This document shows, piece by piece, positions 1 through 6,095 of a stretch of DNA of 6,095 nt. The translations under genes and the position numbers were made by a program. Location of the stretch: NCBI GenBank assembly GCA_937873285.1, contig CALMNV010000296.1, positions 1 to 6,095 of the forward strand, given 5' to 3'. Source of the stretch: an uncultured Intrasporangium sp. GTDB lineage: Bacteria; Actinomycetota; Actinomycetes; Actinomycetales; Dermatophilaceae. Within the stretch, counting starts at the first letter, position 1. Each line of letters starts with the position of its first letter. Below the pieces are notes generated by a model. The model ran no database searches and was not told the origin of the DNA. It saw nothing but the letters and a program-made list of their open reading frames with translations.

Positions 1-1331
<1,331 letters not shown>

Positions 1332-1341
1332 CGAGGGTGCG

Positions 1342-1920
1342 GTGGCAGGTCGTGAGGTCGACGTGGCCGGTGGCCTGATGCCCGACGCTGCGCAGGGACC
1401 GGGTCCGACGACGATCGGTGTCTCGATCGCCGTCCCGGACCCGCACGGGTCCTTCCTGCAGCAGCAGCGCGCGGACTTCGGGGACCACTGCGCGTGGCAG
1501 ATCCCGGCCCACGTCACCTTGTTGCCGCCGACCACCGTGTCGGCGCAGACGTATGCCGCCATGCGCGCGCACTGCGCCGACGTGGCCGCCGCGCACGCCC
1601 CCTTCGAGGTGGTGCTGCGCGGCACCGGCACCTTCCGCCCTGTCTCCGACGTCGTCTTCATCCAGGTCGCCAAAGGCGTCTCCGCGTGTGAGCGGCTCGA
1701 GATCGCGCTGCGCTCCGGCCCGGTGCTGCGCCGCCTCGACTTCTACTACCACCCGCACGTGACGGTGGTGCACGACGCCGCGGCCGAGGCGCTCGACCGC
1801 GCCTTCGAGGAGCTGGCGGGCTTCTCGGCCACGTTCACGGTCAGGGCCTTCCACCTCTACGAGCTGGGTGACGACGGTGTCTGGCGACCCGCCGAGGAGT
1901 TCCGCCTCGGGGGGCGCTGA
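1342..1920 (+). CDS. 2'-5' RNA ligase / 2H phosphoesterase family protein
   Basis: The two HxT motifs that define the 2H phosphoesterase superfamily are present: HVT at residues 57-59 (in PAHVTLLPPT) and HVT at residues 139-141 (in YYHPHVTVVHD). In this family the two histidines lie in one active-site cleft and act on 2',3'-cyclic or 2'-5' RNA phosphodiester bonds. The true substrate of the actinobacterial members is generally unknown, so 'ligase' is a family name rather than a demonstrated activity. The protein has 192 residues, usual for the family, and no signal peptide or membrane segment. The GTG at 1342 has a GAGGG at 1333-1337, 4 nt upstream, and lies 10 nt after the trpS stop. An ATG at 1378 is the alternative and would remove a 12-residue unconserved N-terminus. 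Likely cotranscribed with trpS and the next gene. Confidence 0.9.
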   Translation: MAGREVDVAGGLMPDAAQGPGPTTIGVSIAVPDPHGSFLQQQRADFGDHCAWQIPAHVTLLPPTTVSAQTYAAMRAHCADVAAAHAPFEVVLRGTGTFRPVSDVVFIQVAKGVSACERLEIALRSGPVLRRLDFYYHPHVTVVHDAAAEALDRAFEELAGFSATFTVRAFHLYELGDDGVWRPAEEFRLGGR

Positions 1921-1922
1921 CA

Positions 1923-2855
1923 GTGACCAGGCTGCGCGCCTTGTGGCAGAGACTTCAGGACACGTCCGCGCTGCGGGCGTGGAAGCGCTACGGGCAGGCC
2001 AACGGCGACCTGCTCGCCGGCGGCATCGGCTACTTCGCGTTCTTCTCGATCTTCCCGGCCCTCGCCCTCGGCTTCACGATCTTCGGTGCCGTGCTGGGTG
2101 GCCGGCCGGACCTGCTGGAGGCGATCGGCAACACCCTCAACGAGACGCTGCCCGGGATGGTGCGCACCGCCGCGCAGCCGGACGGCATCATCGGGCTCTC
2201 TGCCCCGGCCGCCTCGACGCTGACCATCACCGGCATCGTGTCCGCCGTGACGCTGCTCTACAGCGGCTCCGGGTGGATCGGCGCGCTGCGCACGGGCATC
2301 CGGGCCGTCTTCGGCCTCGAGGGCAGCGTCGGCAACCCCGTGGTGACCAAGCTTCGCGACCTCGGCGTGCTCGCCACACTCGGGGTGGGGGTGGCGCTCT
2401 CGGCCCTTCTCACCGGCTCGGTGGGCGGGCTCGCCGGTCGGCTGGCGGGCTGGGTCGGGCTCCCGGGCGAGGGAGTGCTCGTCGCCGCGGCCGGCCTCGC
2501 CGTCGGCCTGGCCGTCGACACCCTGCTGCTGGTCGTGCTGCTGCGGGTGCTCTCCCGCGTGCCGCTGCCGTGGGCCAACGTGCGCCGTGCCGCCCTGGTG
2601 GGTGCGGCGGCGCTGACCCTGCTGAAGTTCTTCGGCGGCCAGCTCATCGCCTATGCGAGCGCCAACCCGCTCCTCGGCGCCGTCGCCGTGGCCGTCGGGC
2701 TGCTCTTCTGGCTCAACCTCATGGCCCGGGTGGTCCTCCTCGCCGCCGCCTGGGCCGCCAACGACGTCGACCTCTCCCGCCCGGCGGCGCTGGCCGCCGC
2801 CGACCTGCCCACGGGAGCCGGAGGCGGCTCGGGGGCCGGCCCGGGTCCCCGATAG
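1923..2855 (+). CDS. YihY/virulence factor BrkB family inner-membrane protein
   Basis: A hydrophobic 310-residue protein recognised as YihY/BrkB family from its overall pattern. A short basic N-terminus leads into a first membrane segment with the GGIGYFAFFSIFPALALG motif at about 33-50. About six membrane segments are predicted by eye: roughly 34-58, 94-114, 145-167, 183-210, 222-243 and 249-278. The family's conserved FWLNLMARVVLLAAAW block closes the last helix. Function is not established; the old RNase BN label for E. coli YihY was not upheld, and BrkB was named for serum resistance in Bordetella. Residues 296-310 form a Gly/Pro-rich tail that looks disordered. The GTG start lies 2 nt after the preceding stop and has a G-run at 1909-1914 as a plausible ribosome binding site, suggesting coupled translation. 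A hairpin begins at the base after the stop codon, marking the probable end of the cluster. Confidence 0.9.
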   Translation: MTRLRALWQRLQDTSALRAWKRYGQANGDLLAGGIGYFAFFSIFPALALGFTIFGAVLGGRPDLLEAIGNTLNETLPGMVRTAAQPDGIIGLSAPAASTLTITGIVSAVTLLYSGSGWIGALRTGIRAVFGLEGSVGNPVVTKLRDLGVLATLGVGVALSALLTGSVGGLAGRLAGWVGLPGEGVLVAAAGLAVGLAVDTLLLVVLLRVLSRVPLPWANVRRAALVGAAALTLLKFFGGQLIAYASANPLLGAVAVAVGLLFWLNLMARVVLLAAAWAANDVDLSRPAALAAADLPTGAGGGSGAGPGPR

Positions 2856-2878
2856 CGGGGCGCGCCGGCGCCGCCCCG
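2856..2878 (+). terminator. GC-rich hairpin directly after the YihY/BrkB gene
   Basis: Bases 2856-2862 and 2872-2878 are exact reverse complements (7 bp, all G-C) around a 9-nt loop. The stem starts at the base after the TAG stop. There is no T-tract. Position and strength suit a terminator separating the trpS cluster from the hmgA operon, but a 7-bp GC stem is less remarkable in DNA this GC-rich than the 12-bp stem before trpS. Confidence 0.45.
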
Positions 2879-2959
2879 AGGCAGGTGGCCCGAGCCCCTG
2901 CCGCGCACCGAGCCGCGCTGCTGCCCCGCTCCACCGCAGCGCTGCGACGGGCCCCGTGC

Positions 2960-2965
2960 CATAGT
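2960..2965 (+). promoter_or_regulatory. Possible -10 element for the hmgA-fahA operon
   Basis: CATAGT is the only A/T-containing hexamer of -10 type in the 171-bp gap before hmgA and matches the sigma-70-type -10 consensus at four of six positions. It would put a transcription start about 50-55 nt before the hmgA ATG. No convincing -35 hexamer lies 16-18 nt upstream, so this is only a candidate. The remainder of 2879-3012 shows no gene or riboswitch that I can identify. Confidence 0.22.
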
Positions 2966-3012
2966 GCGAGGAGCGGGACGCCGTGCCCGTCGGGCGAGGC
3001 AGCCCGGTCCCC

Positions 3013-3020
3013 GAGGAGGT
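3013..3020 (+). promoter_or_regulatory. Strong ribosome binding site fixing the hmgA start
   Basis: GAGGAGGT is a near-ideal Shine-Dalgarno sequence, 6 nt before the ATG at 3027. It decides the start: earlier in-frame candidates, including one at 2964, have no such site and would add unconserved Arg/Gly-rich residues. Confidence 0.88.
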
Positions 3021-3026
3021 CCGCCG

Positions 3027-4220
3027 ATGGGCTACTACCGCAGCGTCGGTTCCGTGCCGCCGAAACGGCACACGCAGCACCGGGCGCCCGACGGCTCGCT
3101 CTACGCCGAGGAGCTCATGGGGGAGGAGGGGTTCTCCTCCGACTCCTCGCTGCTCTATCACCGGCACGTGCCGTCCGCCATGGTCGCGAGCGAGCCGTGG
3201 CAGCTGCCCGAGCACCGGACCACGCCGAACCATCCCCTGCGACCGCGTCACCTGCGCCTGCACGAGCTGTTCGCCCCCCAGAGCTGGCCGGACACCGACC
3301 TCGTCACCGGGCGCCGGCTGCTGCTCGCCAACGCGGACGTGCGTCTTGAGTACGTCGTGGGCGCCAAGGACTCACCGCTCTACCGGTCTGGGATCGGTGA
3401 CGAGCTGGTCTACATCGAGGACGGCGAGGTGCGGGTGGAGACGGTCTTCGGCGTCATCGAGGCCGGCTCCGGTGACTACGTCGTGATTCCCCGGTCGACC
3501 ACGCACCGGTTCCTGCCCCGCGGGAGCCAGCCGGTCCGGGCCTACGTCGTCGCCTCCGCGAGCCACATCACCCCGCCGCACCGCTACCTGTCGCGCTTCG
3601 GGCAGCTGCTCGAGCACGCCCCCTACTGCGAGCGTGACCTGCGCGGGCCGAGCGAGCCCTTCGAGCTGGAGGGCCGCGACGTCGAGGTCTACGTCAAGCA
3701 TCCCGGCGGTGGCGCGGTGGTCGGCACCCGGGTGACGATGCCGCACCACCCGTTCGACGTCGCGGGCTGGGACGGCTGCCTCTACCCGTGGGCCTTCTCC
3801 ATCTCAGACTACGAGCCGCTGACCGGGCGGATCCACCAGCCGCCGCCGAGTCACCAGGTCTTCGAGGGCCGCGGCTTCGTCGTGTGCAACTTCGTGCCAC
3901 GCAAGGTCGACTACCACCCGCTCGCCATCCCGGTGCCCTACTACCACGCCAACGTCGACTCCGACGAGGTGATGTTCTATGTCGGAGGGGACTACGAGGC
4001 TCGCAAGGGCTCGGGCATCGCCCAGGGCTCGGTCTCGGTGCACCCGGGCGGCCACACCCACGGCCCGCAGCCGGGAGCGGTGGAGCGCTCGCTCGGCGCG
4101 ACGTTCTTCGACGAGCTCGCGGTCATGGTCGACACCTTCCGCCCTCTCGAGCTCGGCGAGGGGGCGCTGGCCTGCGAGGACCCGGACTACGCGTGGTCGT
4201 GGGCACGGCCGGCGCAGTGA
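3027..4220 (+). CDS. hmgA: Homogentisate 1,2-dioxygenase
   Basis: A non-haem Fe(II) dioxygenase that opens the ring of homogentisate with O2 to give maleylacetoacetate, in tyrosine/phenylalanine catabolism. It has 397 residues, shorter than the human enzyme (445) and in keeping with the bacterial short form. The N-terminal half has a cupin-like barrel at about 105-175 (DELVYIEDGEVRVET, then PRSTTHRFLP). The C-terminal half carries the iron site. By comparison with human ligands H335, E341 and H371, the candidates here are H307 and E314 (YYHANVDSDEVMFY) and H345 (HTHGP). The His-to-Glu spacing is one residue longer than in human. The FEGRGFVVCNFVPR and FFDELAVMVDTFRPL blocks are also typical. 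The start rests on the strong Shine-Dalgarno at 3013-3020. The stop overlaps the fahA start as GTGA, so the two are cotranscribed and probably translationally coupled. No signal peptide; cytoplasmic. Confidence 0.94.
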   Translation: MGYYRSVGSVPPKRHTQHRAPDGSLYAEELMGEEGFSSDSSLLYHRHVPSAMVASEPWQLPEHRTTPNHPLRPRHLRLHELFAPQSWPDTDLVTGRRLLLANADVRLEYVVGAKDSPLYRSGIGDELVYIEDGEVRVETVFGVIEAGSGDYVVIPRSTTHRFLPRGSQPVRAYVVASASHITPPHRYLSRFGQLLEHAPYCERDLRGPSEPFELEGRDVEVYVKHPGGGAVVGTRVTMPHHPFDVAGWDGCLYPWAFSISDYEPLTGRIHQPPPSHQVFEGRGFVVCNFVPRKVDYHPLAIPVPYYHANVDSDEVMFYVGGDYEARKGSGIAQGSVSVHPGGHTHGPQPGAVERSLGATFFDELAVMVDTFRPLELGEGALACEDPDYAWSWARPAQ

Positions 4221-5392
4221 GCCGTATCCCGATCCCGGCCGGGTCCCCCTACGGCCTCGACAACCTGCCCTACGGCGTCTTCTCGACGCCCGGTGGCGGC
4301 CCGCGCGTCGGGGTGCGGGTCGGCGACACCGTCCTGGACCTCGCCGCGACGCTCGGCGACGAGGCCTTCGCCCGGCCAACCCTCAACGACTTCCTGGCGC
4401 AGGGTCGCGAGGCCTGGGCGAAGACCCGCCGCCGGGTCCGGGCCCTCGTCGACGGGGAGCCACCCGCGTATGCCGTGCTGCCCCTCGCGGCGGCGCGCAT
4501 GCACCGTCCGTTCGACGTGGGCGACTACGTCGACTTCTACTGCTCCGAGCACCATGCGAGCAACGTCGGTCGGCTGTTCCGCCCCGGGCAGGAGCCGCTG
4601 ACGCCGAACTGGAGGCATCTGCCCATCGGCTACCACGGTCGTGCGGGCACCGTCGTCGTCAGTGGCACCGAGATCCGCCGTCCCTGCGGCCAGCGTCGCG
4701 GCGCCGACGGGCCGGTCTTCGGTCCGTCGACCCAGCTCGACGTCGAGGCGGAGCTCGGCTTCGTCGTGGGCTCCGGCTCGCCGCTCGGCTCGCGGGTGAG
4801 GACACAGGACTTCGACGAGCACGTCTTCGGCGTGGTGCTGCTCAACGACTGGTCGGCGCGCGACATCCAGGCCTGGGAGTACGTGCCGCTCGGCCCGCAC
4901 CTCGGCAAGAGCTTCGCGACCTCGATCTCGGCGTGGGTGGTGCCGATGGCAGCCCTCGCCTCGGCTCGGGTGCCCACGCCCGCCCAGGGGCCGAAGCTGC
5001 CCTATCTGGCCATGGAGCGGCCGTGGGGGCTCGACGTGCAGGTGCGCGTGGAGTGGAACGGTGTCGAGGTGAGCCGCCCGCCCTACCGGGAGACCTACTG
5101 GTCGCCCGCGCAGATGCTCGCCCACTTGACGGTCGCGGGGGCCTCGACCCGCCCAGGGGACCTCTTCGCCTCCGGCACGATCTCCGGTCCCGGGTCGGGG
5201 GAGCGAGGGTCCTTCCTCGAGCTGACCTGGGGTGGCGCGGAGCCGGTCGACGTCGGAGGCAGGCCGAGCACGTTCGTCGAGGACGGCGACGAGATCGTGC
5301 TCAGCGCTGCCGCGCCCGGCCCGGCCGGCTCGCGGATCGGCTTCGGCGAGTGCCGTGGGCGCATCCTGCCCGCCCGGCCGCTGGAGTGCTGA
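4217..5392 (+). CDS. fahA: Fumarylacetoacetase
   Basis: Hydrolyses fumarylacetoacetate to fumarate and acetoacetate, the last step of homogentisate breakdown. The 391 residues comprise an N-terminal small domain (about 1-95) and a C-terminal FAH catalytic domain (about 100-388). Landmarks known from mouse FAH are all present with near-identical spacing. Metal ligands are D106 (DFYCSEHH), E177 and E179 (LDVEAELGF) and D211 (LLNDWSARDIQAWEYVPLGP). The catalytic His corresponds to H113, and the active-site Lys to K231 (HLGKSF). The GTG at 4217 overlaps the hmgA TGA in GTGA and gives the family N-terminus MSRIPIPAGSPYGLDNLPYG. An in-frame GTG at 4199 would only add six residues. There is no good Shine-Dalgarno, as expected if ribosomes reinitiate after hmgA. 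It is the last gene of the operon and converges on sdhB. Confidence 0.96.
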   Translation: MSRIPIPAGSPYGLDNLPYGVFSTPGGGPRVGVRVGDTVLDLAATLGDEAFARPTLNDFLAQGREAWAKTRRRVRALVDGEPPAYAVLPLAAARMHRPFDVGDYVDFYCSEHHASNVGRLFRPGQEPLTPNWRHLPIGYHGRAGTVVVSGTEIRRPCGQRRGADGPVFGPSTQLDVEAELGFVVGSGSPLGSRVRTQDFDEHVFGVVLLNDWSARDIQAWEYVPLGPHLGKSFATSISAWVVPMAALASARVPTPAQGPKLPYLAMERPWGLDVQVRVEWNGVEVSRPPYRETYWSPAQMLAHLTVAGASTRPGDLFASGTISGPGSGERGSFLELTWGGAEPVDVGGRPSTFVEDGDEIVLSAAAPGPAGSRIGFGECRGRILPARPLEC

Positions 5393-5428
5393 CCACGCGA
5401 GGGCCGGGCGCGAGCGGTGCCCCGACCT

Positions 5429-5502
5429 GTGTTCGGGACGGCGAAAGGTGCTGCGGTCGGCGGACTATCAGGCGCGTCTGCACTTTTCGCCGTCCCGAGC
5501 AC
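5429..5502. terminator. Long near-perfect inverted repeat between convergent genes; probable bidirectional terminator or palindromic repeat element
   Basis: Arms 5429-5451 and 5480-5502 (23 nt each) pair at 21 Watson-Crick positions. The other two positions are T5432/G5499 and G5447/T5484. In plus-strand RNA both are G-U wobbles, so the helix is unbroken; in minus-strand RNA both become A/C mismatches. The loop is 28 nt (5452-5479). The stem lies 36 nt past the fahA stop and 31 nt past the sdhB stop, a position expected of a shared terminator. It is much longer than a usual terminator stem, has a large loop and lacks a T-tract. A dispersed palindromic element is therefore a fair alternative. 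The rest of 5393-5533 shows nothing else. Confidence 0.6.
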
Positions 5503-5533
5503 GTTTCCCACCTTCTCGCGACGGCCGGAGGTC

Positions 5534-6095
5534 TCAGGAGCTGGCTCGCAGGGCGTGCCGGAGGTCCTGGTTGAGCTGGGAGATGACGTCCTGCGGGATC
5601 TCCTTCGGGCACGCGAGCGAGCAGGCGCCCACGTTGGTGCAGCCGCCGAAGCCCTCGTGGTCGTGCTGGCTGAGCATCGTGACGACCCGGGAGCTGCGCT
5701 CCGGCTGCCCCTGCGGCAGCTCGCCTAGGTGAGTGACCTTGGCCCCGAGGAAGAGCATGGCCGACGCGTTGGGGCACGCCGCGACGCAGGCTCCGCACTG
5801 GATGCAGGCGGCCGCCATGAATGCCCGGTCCGCGTCCGGCTTGGGCACCGGCACCGAGTGGGCCTCGGGGGCCGACCCGGTGTTGGCGCTGATGTAGCCG
5901 CCCGCCTGGACGATCCGGTCGAGAGCCGAGCGGTCGACGACGAGGTCCTTGATGACGGGGAACGCGTCGGCCCGCCAGGGCTCGACGGTGATCTCGTCAC
6001 CGTCGGAGAAGGAGCGCATGTGCAGCTGGCAGGTCGTCGTGACCTCCGGCCCGTGCGCCTGCCCCGAGATCATCAGGGCGCAGGAGCCGCAGATC
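5534..6095 (-). CDS. sdhB: Succinate dehydrogenase/fumarate reductase iron-sulfur subunit, C-terminal part (5' partial)
   Basis: Iron-sulfur subunit of membrane-associated complex II, passing electrons from the flavoprotein to the quinone site. About 186 residues are visible; the N-terminus lies beyond the right edge. In order from that edge come the end of the [2Fe-2S] ferredoxin domain (ICGSC, cysteine codons at 6089-6091 and 6080-6082, then TTTCQLHM), the linker with [16 protein letters not shown], the [4Fe-4S] motif [12 protein letters not shown] (5771-5806, CxxCxxCxxxCP) and the [3Fe-4S] motif [13 protein letters not shown] (Cx5Cx3CP, about 5603-5641). The longer gap between the third and fourth [2Fe-2S] cysteines (17 between-position steps) and the [11 protein letters not shown] block suit the actinobacterial type rather than the E. 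coli type. The ATG at 6071-6073 is internal, since cluster cysteines precede it. The sdhA and membrane-anchor genes would be expected beyond the right edge. Confidence 0.95.
   Translation of the reverse strand, partial: ICGSCALMISGQAHGPEVTTTCQLHMRSFSDGDEITVEPWRADAFPVIKDLVVDRSALDRIVQAGGYISANTGSAPEAHSVPVPKPDADRAFMAAACIQCGACVAACPNASAMLFLGAKVTHLGELPQGQPERSSRVVTMLSQHDHEGFGGCTNVGACSLACPKEIPQDVISQLNQDLRHALRASS

Noticed and set aside
2945..2992. 8-bp inverted repeat (2945-2952 / 2985-2992) and 7-bp direct repeat (CCGTGCC) before hmgA as a regulator operator
   Set aside because: Short, all-G/C-type matches with wide spacing are expected by chance at this GC content, and no regulator gene lies nearby.
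2964..3026. Longer N-terminus for hmgA starting at 2964
   Set aside because: It adds an Arg/Gly-rich extension without conservation and ignores the near-ideal Shine-Dalgarno 6 nt before the ATG at 3027.
1857..3263. 468-residue minus-strand open frame over the YihY gene and the start of hmgA
   Set aside because: Low-complexity Gly/Arg/Glu/His-rich translation, spanning a terminator hairpin and the well-supported start of hmgA. A typical GC-rich shadow frame.
1868..3349. 493-residue plus-strand open frame overlapping the YihY gene in another frame
   Set aside because: Arg/Ala/Pro-rich composition without motifs. The YihY frame has clear membrane segments and family blocks over the same bases.
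4187..5125. 312-residue minus-strand open frame opposite fahA
   Set aside because: His/Arg/Val-rich antisense translation with no recognisable domain. fahA is unambiguous on the other strand.
3979..5574. 531-residue plus-strand open frame overlapping hmgA, fahA and the inverted repeat
   Set aside because: An out-of-frame shadow rich in Arg and Ala. The fahA frame carries all expected catalytic residues.
5301..5798. 165-residue minus-strand and 166-residue plus-strand open frames across the convergent gap
   Set aside because: They run through the inverted repeat and the 3' ends of fahA and sdhB, with no motifs, and conflict with the iron-sulfur cysteine motifs in the sdhB frame.
6071..6073. 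ATG as the true start of sdhB
   Set aside because: The upstream in-frame codons to the window edge encode ICGSCAL, part of the [2Fe-2S] site, so the gene clearly continues beyond the window.

Overview
The window is chromosomal DNA from a very GC-rich organism. Third codon positions are almost all G or C, GTG starts are common, and the proteins match actinobacterial versions of their families. A high-GC Actinomycetota is the best reading, possibly Micrococcales such as the Intrasporangiaceae or Ornithinimicrobiaceae; this placement comes from recognition of the proteins, not from a search. Coding density is high. No tRNA, rRNA, CRISPR array, insertion sequence or phage gene is visible.

Layout: (1) Bases 1-256 hold the 3' end of an unrecognised plus-strand gene, closed by a perfect 12-bp GC-rich hairpin (264-292). 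(2) Bases 306-2855 hold a tight plus-strand cluster: trpS (tryptophanyl-tRNA synthetase), a 2'-5' RNA ligase/2H phosphoesterase family gene, and a YihY/BrkB family membrane protein. Gaps are 10 and 2 nt, and a hairpin follows the last stop. (3) Bases 2856-3026 are a 171-bp non-coding leader with a strong Shine-Dalgarno sequence. (4) Bases 3027-5392 hold a two-gene catabolic operon: homogentisate 1,2-dioxygenase (hmgA) and fumarylacetoacetase (fahA), overlapping by 4 nt. (5) Bases 5393-5533 separate convergent genes and contain a long near-perfect inverted repeat. (6) Bases 5534-6095 on the minus strand hold the C-terminal part of a succinate dehydrogenase/fumarate reductase iron-sulfur subunit (sdhB), which runs off the right edge.

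How the genes work together: HmgA opens the homogentisate ring to maleylacetoacetate. After isomerisation to fumarylacetoacetate, FahA hydrolyses that to fumarate and acetoacetate. These are the last steps of tyrosine/phenylalanine breakdown. Fumarate then enters the TCA cycle, where the convergent sdhB product acts. Neither the isomerase nor 4-hydroxyphenylpyruvate dioxygenase is encoded here. The trpS cluster is translation and envelope housekeeping.

I found no convincing undescribed system. The items most worth a second look are the long inverted repeat at 5429-5502, the hairpin almost abutting the trpS start, the missing isomerase in the hmgA-fahA pair, and the one-residue-longer metal-ligand spacing in HmgA.
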